Source of the DNA: RGUW01 sp040399325
GTDB lineage: Bacteria > Cyanobacteriota > Cyanobacteriia > PCC-6307 > Cyanobiaceae
Direction: 5' to 3'
Assembly (NCBI GenBank): GCA_040399325.1
Contig: JBBASJ010000002.1
Location: 42,311 to 106,310 of the forward strand
DNA length: 64,000 bases
Part shown: positions 16,300 to 24,250 of the stretch, one piece after another
Numbering within the stretch: the stretch's first letter is position 1
Layout of the letters: each line of letters opens with the position of its first letter
Made by a program: the position numbers and the translations under genes
The notes under the pieces: model-generated
Told to the model about the DNA's origin: nothing
Databases searched by the model: none
The model's input: only the letters and a program-made list of their open reading frames with translations

Positions 16300-16764
16300 T
16301 CACTTGGCTGCGATGCAGTCAAGCTCGACACGAGCTCCAAAGGCAAGGCCCCTGACCGCAACCAAAGTGCGAACGGGATAGGGCTTACTGAAGGCCGACA
16401 AGTACTCACGATTGACGACAGCAAAATCAGCCATGTCCACCAAAAAAACCGTACACTTCACGACATCACGCATGCTGTAGCCGTAACGCTCCAGAGAAGC
16501 CTTCGTATTGGCAAGAGCCTGCCTGGTTTCCGGCAGCAATCCTCCGGCAGCCAAAACACCTTGACCAGGAATCAGCCCAAGTTGGCCTGAAAGATAAAGC
16601 TGACGACCAACCTGCACCGCCTCCGAAAAAGGGGCTGCAGTAGAGGATTGATTCAAAAAATTGACAGCCTGCCGTGGAGCCGCCTCAGATGAAGGCGTCA
16701 TGCACATAGCAGCAACAGCACTCAGGAAAAAACCAGACAGGGCACGGAAGGAAGTAGACGACAT
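16300..16764 (-). CDS. Exported RidA family imine deaminase
   Basis: 154 residues. Unlike ordinary cytosolic RidA, it begins with a signal peptide (FRALSGFFLSAVAAMCMTP, probable cut after SSEA). The mature part is a full RidA: YLSGQLGLIPG, the CTVFLVDMADFAVVNREYLSAF signature, the substrate-binding Arg132 (YPVRTLVAV) and Glu147 (VELDCIA). It should hydrolyse 2-imino acids, but in the periplasm or thylakoid lumen. The gene lies 64 bp downstream of nothing but a spacer and the amine oxidase gene, whose flavin chemistry generates imines. The ATG giving MSSTS is used; eight more residues could precede it. Confidence 0.85.
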   Translation of the reverse strand: MSSTSFRALSGFFLSAVAAMCMTPSSEAAPRQAVNFLNQSSTAAPFSEAVQVGRQLYLSGQLGLIPGQGVLAAGGLLPETRQALANTKASLERYGYSMRDVVKCTVFLVDMADFAVVNREYLSAFSKPYPVRTLVAVRGLAFGARVELDCIAAK

Positions 16765-16832
16765 GGGTGAAAGAAGACAAGAGATCAAGGAAAACTGCTG
16801 ATTGAAACCGCCACAGGCGCTACGTCACAACT

Positions 16833-16860
16833 GCTGCATCACAACGGCTGCATCACAACG
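16833..16860. repeat. 14-bp direct tandem duplication across the amine oxidase stop codon
   Basis: The unit gctgcatcacaacg occurs twice back to back. The left unit lies in the spacer and the right one contains the stop codon region of the amine oxidase gene. It looks like a recent slippage duplication at the end of the gene. Confidence 0.75.
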
Positions 16861-18322
16861 GCTGAACAGCCGGATCAACTGCCCGAGCTGCGCGCAGACC
16901 CGATTCAATCGCACCTTCAACCCAACCGGATTTCATCGTGGTGAAGTCACCCGCGAAATGCAGGCGCCCCTCGGGCCGGGACCACTCCTGGATCATCCAG
17001 GCACCACCAAGACCAGGACCGCCAAAAGCCGCTTTGACCCAGGGTTGCTCTGACCAAAGCACACTGCGTGTTGTCACGACCTGGTCAATCAGACCCGGGA
17101 GGTCCTGGCGGAATTGCCTGAGCAAGGACGCTGTGCGTTGATCCTGGGGCAAGGCTTTGACCGGATCGATCTCCTTGCCATAGAGATAAAGAAACAGGTT
17201 GCCATACCCACCCGGCTCGTCTCCGGTGATGTCAATAGCCCGCTCCCATGGACGATCCGAGGCTGCCATCGGCCAACCAAAATTACCCTTCTTCATCCAG
17301 CTGGGCTCCGTCGTCTGAACAACCCCCTTGAAGGCATCAGCCCAACCCATCTCCCGGAACATCCGCAGCTTTCCGCTGGACCAACCAGGTGTCACCTTGA
17401 TGTCTTGAATCACCGAGAACGGAATCGTGCTGACCACCTGGTCAGCACGAAACACCCGACCGTCCTTCACCGTGACACTGACACCAGAGGCACTCTGATC
17501 AATGGCAACCACCGGTGCATTAAGGACGAGGTTGCCCTTGAACTCCTTAGCCATGGAGCGGGCGATACGATCGTTTCCACCCTTAATGCGAAAATAGGCC
17601 TTGGCATTGAACTGGTAGGCAACGGAGGAGAGAACTCCAAGTGCCGATGACGTGCCATAGGGACATCCAGCGTGGGCCTGCAGCATGCGCAGAAATGCCT
17701 CAGAGGCCCCCGCTTGCCGAAGAATCTGAGCAAGCGTCAGATTGTCGTACTTCGCGATCGTTGCAGCATCAGGCCATTGGGGATCCAGAACCGCATTGAG
17801 ATCAATCCCCTCAGCCACCAGGTAATGACCAAGAATGGATGGCACCGTCGAGCGGCGTTCGTGGGCATTGAGAGCCCACGGCCATGCCAACAACTGGTAG
17901 GCATCAGCAGACAGACCATCAAACAGGTATCTGGGCGACCCGTCGTTGATCGTTAGCAGCGGAAGTTGATAACGGCGAATCAACGACAGCACCAAGGGCA
18001 TGTCAGCAGAAAAATGTCCTGCGCCTGCCTCGGTGAACTGACCCTGCTCGAGGGGAAGCGACCAAAGCCGACCGCCGATCCGGTTCTGATACTCGATCAG
18101 CGTGACCTTGTGACCACGCTGCTGCAGGCTCAGTGCGGCTGTCAGACCAGCTGCACCAGCACCGAGCACCAAGATCTGCTGTTGGCCTGAAGCACCCAGC
18201 GGAGGACGCTGGCCAGCCTGGGCAGAGGTGCTGGCAGGAGAAGCTGAACTTCGACCTGCGAGAACGCCCGCACTGGCGGCGCCTGCAAGACCTGCCCTGA
18301 GCAAGGTGCGACGGTTCAGCAC
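16853..18322 (-). CDS. Tat-exported flavin monoamine/L-amino acid oxidase
   Basis: 489 residues. The N terminus (NRRTLLRAGLAGAASAG) is a twin-arginine signal, consistent with export of a folded FAD protein. The FAD-binding GAGAAG is at 54-59 and the amine-oxidase GGR motif (RIGGRLWSL) at 83-85. The C terminus has RLHFAGDFTT and GWVEGAIESGLRAAR, the family's FAD-contact and substrate helix. Such enzymes oxidise primary amines or L-amino acids to imines with release of H2O2 and then ammonia. The neighbouring exported RidA would speed imine hydrolysis. The exact substrate is not evident. It is head-to-head with the TolC-like gene across a 450-bp AT-rich spacer. Confidence 0.88.
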   Translation of the reverse strand: MLNRRTLLRAGLAGAASAGVLAGRSSASPASTSAQAGQRPPLGASGQQQILVLGAGAAGLTAALSLQQRGHKVTLIEYQNRIGGRLWSLPLEQGQFTEAGAGHFSADMPLVLSLIRRYQLPLLTINDGSPRYLFDGLSADAYQLLAWPWALNAHERRSTVPSILGHYLVAEGIDLNAVLDPQWPDAATIAKYDNLTLAQILRQAGASEAFLRMLQAHAGCPYGTSSALGVLSSVAYQFNAKAYFRIKGGNDRIARSMAKEFKGNLVLNAPVVAIDQSASGVSVTVKDGRVFRADQVVSTIPFSVIQDIKVTPGWSSGKLRMFREMGWADAFKGVVQTTEPSWMKKGNFGWPMAASDRPWERAIDITGDEPGGYGNLFLYLYGKEIDPVKALPQDQRTASLLRQFRQDLPGLIDQVVTTRSVLWSEQPWVKAAFGGPGLGGAWMIQEWSRPEGRLHFAGDFTTMKSGWVEGAIESGLRAARAVDPAVQPL

Positions 18323-18773
18323 AACGAGGCCTGATTCAACGGTTCGAAATCAAATTTAAGCTTTCAAAGAGCAGACAGGCACAAAGAAATAAAATGACAC
18401 ATTAAAGACCAGGCCTGAACCACAGGGGCCACAAACATGACAACACAATATGCCCTCCGATCGTTGATGCCCCGTCAACATCGCAAACTGAACGCCGAAC
18501 ATTCAATCGGCATCCATGCTGGCATCGCTGATCTGGGCGAGATCGGCAGGACTGGCAAAATCTCGGAAAGCCCACCATCTCGGCTCTACACTTGACATCA
18601 TAAAGAACATTAAAATGCCATCATCAATGGCATCCGCAGGAGAAAATCTCAACCAAATACTGTTCAGACCTGTGAATAAAAATGATCAGCACCCGCAACC
18701 AGGCCTTGACAGAAGAACAAAGACAAATAGGATTTAAAAACGATCTAAGACGCTCGGCTCTGATTCAGACGAC
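18323..18773. other. 450-bp AT-rich divergent spacer
   Basis: Spacer between the amine oxidase and the TolC-like gene, one of the most AT-rich parts of the window. It contains one clear promoter-like site (listed separately) and several A-tracts. A 73-codon open frame at 18516-18737 has no recognisable features and is not called. Both divergent genes are probably controlled from here. Confidence 0.6.
18706..18733 (+). promoter_or_regulatory. Candidate sigma-70-type promoter of the TolC-like gene
   Basis: A perfect TTGACA hexamer at 18706-18711 is followed after 16 bases by TAGGAT, four of six matches to the -10 consensus. The predicted start would be about 35 bases before the TolC-like ATG. 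Sequence match only, no experimental support. Confidence 0.5.
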
Positions 18774-20354
18774 ATGAAGATCATCTTATCAGCTCTAGCC
18801 CCATTATTCCTTTCAGTGATGGGCACAAGGCCGATAGAAGCTGCGTCCGCTCCAGCACCTTCTGGCGACATTGCAGTTGACCCAACCACAGGCAAACAGG
18901 CCTCATCACGCTTGCAGCCATCGGAGCCTTATGGCAAGTCAAGTCTCAATCGCTATTTACCCAGGCTTCTGGAGGCGGATCCAGAACATCCAGCAACACA
19001 GGAGCTAATTAATGAAGCCAATGCATTAATCCATGAACTCTCGAAACGGGCCAGCGAGCTGTCAATGACACAAGCGATGGAGCGGGCTTTGATCCACAAT
19101 CCAGACCTGGCCACAGCCTATTACAACATTCAAGGCAGTGAGTGGAATCTGATCTCGATTCGCCGCAGCTGGTACCCAAGCCTCCAGGTTGATGGCAATA
19201 AGAATGATCTCAAGGCCAATGAGCCAATGATCCTAAACCAGAACTACAGACAAGTCAAAAATCTGCAAACTGGAACAACCGGGCGCTGGGAGCAAACATT
19301 GAACACTGGTCCCGGAATCGTGTTCAACTGGTCGTTCTTTGATCCGACTCGCCAGCCAGCGATCAATCAAGCATTGCAAAGCCTCTTTGCGCAACGGTTT
19401 TTGTTTGATATTGCAGCACGCTCTCTCGTTTTGAATCTCCAGGTTGCGTACTGCAATGTGCAAGCCGAAATTGAATTAACAAACCGCTACCGTTGGCTTT
19501 TTTCAGAAACAAGAAAACTTCTCAACAGCGTTGAACGGACACCAAAGCGTTACCGTCTAACCCAGACGGCATTGGACCAACTCAAAACCGAAGAACGATT
19601 GCAACTCACAAATCTGATCAATCGTTATGAGCAATTGCTATTGAGTGCCAACCGCCTGTCCCAGGTTGTGGCTGAAACGCCTGGACGCATCGTGATCACG
19701 TCGACCCCTTTGGCGCGCGAAAGCTCTTGGCCTGGCGGGCTCGAGACGACTCTGCAACAGGCGCTCAGTATGCGCGAGGAAATCAAGCAGAAACTTGCAC
19801 TTGCGCAACGCGACCGCTGGTCGGCAACACGCACGATCCATGGCTATCTGCCCGTGTTTGGTCTGTTTGGTGTCGGGACATTGGTGAATGACGCGACCAC
19901 AACGACCGACACACAAACGTTGGCAGCCGGTGTCGGCATCAATTTTCGCTGGAATGTCTTTGATGGCGGCATCCGTGCAGCAGATGCAACGACGCTGAAA
20001 GCCCAGGAGGCAAGTCAGTTGAGCAGCGCCGCCAGCGAACGACTGAATGTCTCCAAACAAATCATGGATGCATACACAGGCTATAAAACAGCGTTGTTGG
20101 CACTGAAAAATACATCAACGGATTTTTCACTGGCCAAAAAAACCATTCAAAATACGATGGCAGGATTGAGCAGCAATCGCGACGTCACGACCCTGATCCA
20201 GACATTTTCACTCTACAAGTCTGCTGCGGATCGCGATATCAATTCACTTCGTCAATACAACACAAGCATCTATGGCCTCTATCGCTATTCAGCGTTGTGG
20301 CCAGAAACCGCAATCAAACCACTGGATCAACGCAAACAGGGACTTTCCAGGTGA
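18774..20354 (+). CDS. TolC-like outer-membrane efflux protein
   Basis: 526 residues. The hydrophobic N terminus (ALAPLFLSVMGTRPIEAA) is a signal peptide. An N-terminal Pro/Ser-rich region and helical segment precede two repeats of the outer membrane efflux domain: SMTQAMERALIHNPDLATAY opens the first and TLQQALSMREEIKQKLALAQ the second, and GVGINFRWNVFDGGIRAAD is the typical beta-strand segment near the end. It should form a trimeric outer-membrane duct for an export system. No membrane-fusion or inner-membrane pump gene adjoins it in this window. The gene is very AT-rich for this genome (24 G/C in the 60 bases 19201-19260, against 38 in 49021-49080), a sign of transfer. Confidence 0.87.
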   Translation: MKIILSALAPLFLSVMGTRPIEAASAPAPSGDIAVDPTTGKQASSRLQPSEPYGKSSLNRYLPRLLEADPEHPATQELINEANALIHELSKRASELSMTQAMERALIHNPDLATAYYNIQGSEWNLISIRRSWYPSLQVDGNKNDLKANEPMILNQNYRQVKNLQTGTTGRWEQTLNTGPGIVFNWSFFDPTRQPAINQALQSLFAQRFLFDIAARSLVLNLQVAYCNVQAEIELTNRYRWLFSETRKLLNSVERTPKRYRLTQTALDQLKTEERLQLTNLINRYEQLLLSANRLSQVVAETPGRIVITSTPLARESSWPGGLETTLQQALSMREEIKQKLALAQRDRWSATRTIHGYLPVFGLFGVGTLVNDATTTTDTQTLAAGVGINFRWNVFDGGIRAADATTLKAQEASQLSSAASERLNVSKQIMDAYTGYKTALLALKNTSTDFSLAKKTIQNTMAGLSSNRDVTTLIQTFSLYKSAADRDINSLRQYNTSIYGLYRYSALWPETAIKPLDQRKQGLSR

Positions 20355-20435
20355 TTCCTCTCTAAACAATCGTAAAAATCCGATTGCCTATCACCACCCA
20401 GGGATCCATGCTTCAATCAAGACCATCTATTCACC

Positions 20436-21137
20436 ATGTGTTTCTCTGCTTCAGCCAGCTTCACCGCTTCGGCTGTTCTGATGCCGCTCGGGCTCTATGC
20501 GACCCATATCGCCAAAACCACTGACCAGAAGAACTACGTGCCCCTGGCGCTGACCCCGTTCTTCTTCGGTGTGCAGCAGTTCAGCGAAGGCCTGGTCTGG
20601 ACCGGGATTGACAACGGCAGGATCGAACCTCTCACGAGCCTGTCCTCCCTGGGCTTCCTGTTTTTCGCCTATTGCTTCTGGATGATCTGGATTCCCTGGA
20701 GCGCCTGGTCGATTGCCCGGGGCAGCGAGAACACGGCGGTGCTCCACCGCTTCAAGTGGGTGGCCATCGTGGCCACGGTGCTGGGCATCGCCTTCTATCT
20801 GCCTGTGCTGTTCAATCCGCCGGCCGTTCAGCCTGCGGTTCACAGCACGGGACGCCTGCTGTATGACATCAGCAACCTCCGCAGCATCTGGCATAACTTC
20901 GTCAACACCGAGCCCGTTGGTGAACTCGTCTACTGGGGCTTCATCGTGCTGCCCCTGGTCGCGCTCAAGGACAAAGCCGTCAAGCTGTTCGGGATCCTGA
21001 TCTTTGTCTCGATCTTCCTGACCTGGTTCACCTACAGCAAGACCTTCAACTCGGTCTGGTGCTTCTACTGCGCCGTGCTGTCGATCGTTGTGCTCTGGAT
21101 CGTCAACCGGCCGCGCCTCAACCGCCAGGCCTCATGA
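20436..21137 (+). CDS. DUF6629 family membrane protein
   Basis: 233 residues with about seven hydrophobic helices. The protein starts MCFSASASFTASAVLMPLG, the hallmark of the DUF6629 family, followed by FGVQQFSEGLVW. Function unknown. GC content returns to the core level here, so the low-GC block ends just upstream. Its stop overlaps the next gene as ATGA. The translated coupling with a second membrane protein and a membrane-anchored hydrolase suggests a three-protein membrane unit. Confidence 0.83.
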   Translation: MCFSASASFTASAVLMPLGLYATHIAKTTDQKNYVPLALTPFFFGVQQFSEGLVWTGIDNGRIEPLTSLSSLGFLFFAYCFWMIWIPWSAWSIARGSENTAVLHRFKWVAIVATVLGIAFYLPVLFNPPAVQPAVHSTGRLLYDISNLRSIWHNFVNTEPVGELVYWGFIVLPLVALKDKAVKLFGILIFVSIFLTWFTYSKTFNSVWCFYCAVLSIVVLWIVNRPRLNRQAS

Positions 21138-21676
21138 TCCCCGAGGTCCTTGGCAGGCTGGCCATCTGGCTGATGCAGGCCGATGTCGGACTGGGACTGG
21201 CCGTGCTGGTGGGTCTGTCGATGTCGGTCTCCCATCTGTTTGCCCTCGTGGCCAACCGACTGACCCCCCGCCAGATCGCCGTTCAACTGGTGCTCGATGG
21301 CCTGGTGCTCGCGCTGGCCCTGCTATTGGGGATCCTGTTCAACATTCTGATGATCAAGGCTCTGACGGGTGCCGTGCTGCACCCCAGTGAACTGCTCGAC
21401 AAGCTCGGAGCCGCCTTGATCCCAGGGCTCTTCTACTGCTTTGTGGCAGCGCCCTACATCAGTGATCTGATCGCCACCGTGATCTGGTTTCTGATCCACC
21501 TCAACGTGGTCACGCTCCTGCATGCGCGCCTCGACCTCCCCTATGACCAGGCCCTGATGATGGCGACGCCAGGATTTGTCGTGGCTCTGCTGCTGGTGAT
21601 GGCCCTCTTCCATCAGGGGTGGCAGGCCAGCTATCGACGACTGGCCAGTGAACTGCTCCCGGATGCACCCGTCTGA
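21134..21676 (+). CDS. Uncharacterised four-to-five-helix membrane protein
   Basis: 180 residues with four or five hydrophobic segments: LGLAVLVGLSMSVSHLFALV, LVLALALLLGILFNILMI, LIPGLFYCFVAAPYISDLI, IWFLIHLNVVTLL and FVVALLLVMALF. No family is recognised with certainty; the layout is a little like Yip1-type membrane proteins. ATG inside the DUF6629 stop, and its own stop overlaps the next ATG (TGATG), so it is the middle gene of a coupled trio. Confidence 0.7.
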   Translation: MIPEVLGRLAIWLMQADVGLGLAVLVGLSMSVSHLFALVANRLTPRQIAVQLVLDGLVLALALLLGILFNILMIKALTGAVLHPSELLDKLGAALIPGLFYCFVAAPYISDLIATVIWFLIHLNVVTLLHARLDLPYDQALMMATPGFVVALLLVMALFHQGWQASYRRLASELLPDAPV

Positions 21677-22785
21677 TGGCACCGCTGCTGGCCGTTAGGA
21701 GTCATCTCGGTTGGCTACGCAGGCTGCACCAACTGTTGCTCTGGCTTGTTCTGCTGACCGGGCTCATCACCCTTCTGGTGTTCAGACGCGCCGATCCCGG
21801 CCTGCTGGCCACGCTGTCGGGGCGGAACCTGACCACGATGCTGCAGACCCTGCTGGTGCTGGTGCTGCTGCTGATTCCGATCAGCGGGGTCTATTCGGTC
21901 ATCAGTCAGTTCGCCTTCTGGAATGGCTGGCTGGGGGGGCTCACCCCACCGGCCGAGCTGTTTGGCGACGCGGCGGATGGCTCAGGCTTCCCCAGCTATC
22001 TGATCTATCTCGACGGCATTCATCAGAGTGAGCGGGACCATCCGCCTCGGGTGACCGCCTTTCTTGAGGCCCTTGAGCAACGTCTCCCGGATCACGTGCG
22101 GTTGATCAAGGGACTGGAGACCTACACCCTGACACCAGCCCGACTGGCCGATGACACAGGTAGCCAGTGGTTCTGGCGACGCCTGTTCAGCCTGCAGGAA
22201 CACCATCCCAACACCCTGGTGAGCCTTGTCTGTGCCTTTCTGGTGCAGGCCAACAACGTCATCAAGGTGGGGATCTCGTCGGATCGCCGCTATGGCCCGA
22301 TCCTCAACTACGAACTGGCCCTCAAGGTGGCCAAGAAGCTCGCCGAACAGGGGTTCATTCCCCCCTCCGGCGCCAGTGCTGACCCTGTGGAGCTGGTACT
22401 GCTCGGTTACAGCGGCGGCGGTGAGATGGCCATGGGCATGGCCGACTACCTGCGCCGTCTGTGCCGCTGCCCGGTGCGCATCATCACCTGCTGTGGTGTG
22501 TTCAGCGGCAACCAGCTGCTGGAACAGGTGGGAGCGATCACCATGGTGGTGGGCACGCAAGACCCGGTCGCGGCCTTTGGCCGCATCGCCTACCCAGGGC
22601 GCTCACCGTTGCTGCCGCTGTCCAACTGGAACCGCGCCGTGGCCCGGGGGCAGGTGCAGCGGCTGAGCATCTCCGGTCTCAAGCACAACGGCAGCCACGG
22701 CCCCTTTGCAGACGTCTACCGCGAGGCGGTGATCAACGCGATCGTGACCCAGCTCAGCTGTGACTGGCCGGTGTCAACGACGTAG
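21676..22785 (+). CDS. Membrane-anchored alpha/beta-hydrolase-like protein
   Basis: 369 residues. Two N-terminal hydrophobic helices (LLLWLVLLTGLITLLVF and TLLVLVLLLIPISGVYSVIS) anchor a soluble domain. FPSYLIYLDGIHQSERD resembles the oxyanion-hole strand and LLGYSGGGEMAMGMADYL is a nucleophile elbow (GxSxGG) with Ser. Asp (VVGTQDPV) and His (HNGSHGPF) candidates follow at the right places for a catalytic triad. So it is probably an active esterase- or lipase-type enzyme facing one side of the membrane. Substrate unknown. It overlaps the convergent downstream gene by 32 bp. Confidence 0.75.
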   Translation: MAPLLAVRSHLGWLRRLHQLLLWLVLLTGLITLLVFRRADPGLLATLSGRNLTTMLQTLLVLVLLLIPISGVYSVISQFAFWNGWLGGLTPPAELFGDAADGSGFPSYLIYLDGIHQSERDHPPRVTAFLEALEQRLPDHVRLIKGLETYTLTPARLADDTGSQWFWRRLFSLQEHHPNTLVSLVCAFLVQANNVIKVGISSDRRYGPILNYELALKVAKKLAEQGFIPPSGASADPVELVLLGYSGGGEMAMGMADYLRRLCRCPVRIITCCGVFSGNQLLEQVGAITMVVGTQDPVAAFGRIAYPGRSPLLPLSNWNRAVARGQVQRLSISGLKHNGSHGPFADVYREAVINAIVTQLSCDWPVSTT

Positions 22786-24217
22786 GCGGCCGTTGCAACT
22801 GGTGCAGCTGCTGGATCAGGGCAAACGGACTTTGCAATGGCAGCGATGCCCGCAGGCGCCGCCAGGCGTCAGAGACCGAAGCGCCGTGATGTGAAAAATC
22901 GAGCGGAAGTGCCTGCAGGGCCTGGCGATAGGCCGGGCTGAGCGCTGCAGCGCCTGCAGGCAGCGAAGCAGAACGCACCAGCGACACACAGCGCTGATCC
23001 AGCCGCTCACGCCACAGACCCGGCAACACCAGGGGGAAGAGATCGCAGCAACCGCAGAGAGCCTGTTGCAGCAGGGCCGTGCTGTCGATGCAGAAGCCCA
23101 GGCTGCCGTAACCGCCCAGGCGAAGGTGCTGATCCGTGGCCTCAAGGTTGTGAACAAGGGCGATCAGTTCGGTCATGTGCAACAGCGTGGACCACTGGTC
23201 AGGGCTGAACGGCTCGCCCAGGTAGCGAACGGTTCCGTTCTGGCGGTCGTTCTGCCAGGGGCGGTGCAGGTCGTTGAGGGCGTCCCAGCCGCACAGGCCT
23301 GTCGTTCCCTGAAACCATTGCAGGCGCAAGGACCTGCGGCCATCACTGAGCTCAAGCTCAAGAGCGGTGTGGGGCAACAGCGAGAGCACCTCCTGACCAC
23401 GGTCGTTGAGCAGGCCGGTGCGCATCGGCAGAGCCAGCGGGATCTGTCGGACCGGTTGACCCTCGAGCGCAAGGGACGCACCGAAGCCGAAGCTGGCCAC
23501 GCTGCAGCGCAGGCGAGCGCAGACGCGCCAGCCCTGGCCGGCAAACCACGCCAGCAGCGAGGCGCCATCACGGCACCCTTCAAACCGGAAAGGCTCCGGG
23601 CCCAGACCATTGGCGGCCAACCGGTTGAAGACCTGGGCCAGCTGGGCATTGCTGCAGCGTTCGGCCTGGGACTGGCTGAACGCCAACCCCACGTTGCTCC
23701 ACCGCAGACCCTGACGCAGGTGGCTCCAGCGCGGGGTTGAGGTCTCATCCATGCGGTCGGCCTGCAGGGTGGTCGCAGGTTGCTCGCCCGACGCGGTCCA
23801 CAGGCTCTCGAGGGTGGTGGGCAATGGCAGGGTGCGGTTCTGCCAGAGCACCGCCTCGCGTTGCAGACGCGCCAGAGCCGTGGGGTCAGCGTCGGGGGGC
23901 GGAGGCCACAGATGGGCGAGATCGTCGACCAGGGCCGCCAGCATCACCGGGCTGATCAGGCCCTGTTGCAACAGCGCACTGAGACCCTGCAGGCGTGGCG
24001 GCAGGTCCGCCGGAGCGAGGCGCCAGCGTCGCGGCAGCACCCACAGCAGCGGCTGCAACAGGGGCTGGCCGAGATCGGCCAGCAACCGCCCGAGCAAGGC
24101 CTCACGGCTGATGCCGGTGTGGAGCAGGGTGTGCTCGAGGGCCTCATCGAGACTGACCAGGGGCAACGGGTCCTGCCAGTCAGCCCCGAGCGCCAGCGGT
24201 TCGTGCAGGGGTTCCAA
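22754..24217 (-). CDS. Uncharacterised 487-residue protein
   Basis: I do not recognise a family. It is a soluble, Leu-, Gln- and Arg-rich protein, with no signal peptide or membrane helix. A mid-segment WSHLRQGLRWSNVGLAFSQSQAERC and the C-terminal CGCCDLFPLVLPGLWRERLD look conserved-like in style, but I cannot link them to a known domain. The TTG start lies 33 bp after the GMC oxidoreductase stop, so it is probably the last gene of the oxidase/GMC/glucosidase transcript. Its role may relate to that module but the sequence does not show how. Confidence 0.6.
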   Translation of the reverse strand: MEPLHEPLALGADWQDPLPLVSLDEALEHTLLHTGISREALLGRLLADLGQPLLQPLLWVLPRRWRLAPADLPPRLQGLSALLQQGLISPVMLAALVDDLAHLWPPPPDADPTALARLQREAVLWQNRTLPLPTTLESLWTASGEQPATTLQADRMDETSTPRWSHLRQGLRWSNVGLAFSQSQAERCSNAQLAQVFNRLAANGLGPEPFRFEGCRDGASLLAWFAGQGWRVCARLRCSVASFGFGASLALEGQPVRQIPLALPMRTGLLNDRGQEVLSLLPHTALELELSDGRRSLRLQWFQGTTGLCGWDALNDLHRPWQNDRQNGTVRYLGEPFSPDQWSTLLHMTELIALVHNLEATDQHLRLGGYGSLGFCIDSTALLQQALCGCCDLFPLVLPGLWRERLDQRCVSLVRSASLPAGAAALSPAYRQALQALPLDFSHHGASVSDAWRRLRASLPLQSPFALIQQLHQLQRPPTSLTPASHS

Positions 24218-24250
24218 GCCTGAAATGCTCCTGGATCCAGCCGTGTTGTC

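Noticed and set aside
18592..18616. TTGACA and taaaat pair as a promoter
   Set aside because: Spacing is only 13 bases, too short for a sigma-70 promoter. The pair at 18706-18733 fits better.
18516..18737. 73-codon frame in the divergent spacer
   Set aside because: No recognisable motif, and it overlaps the promoter-like site; composition is that of spacer DNA.
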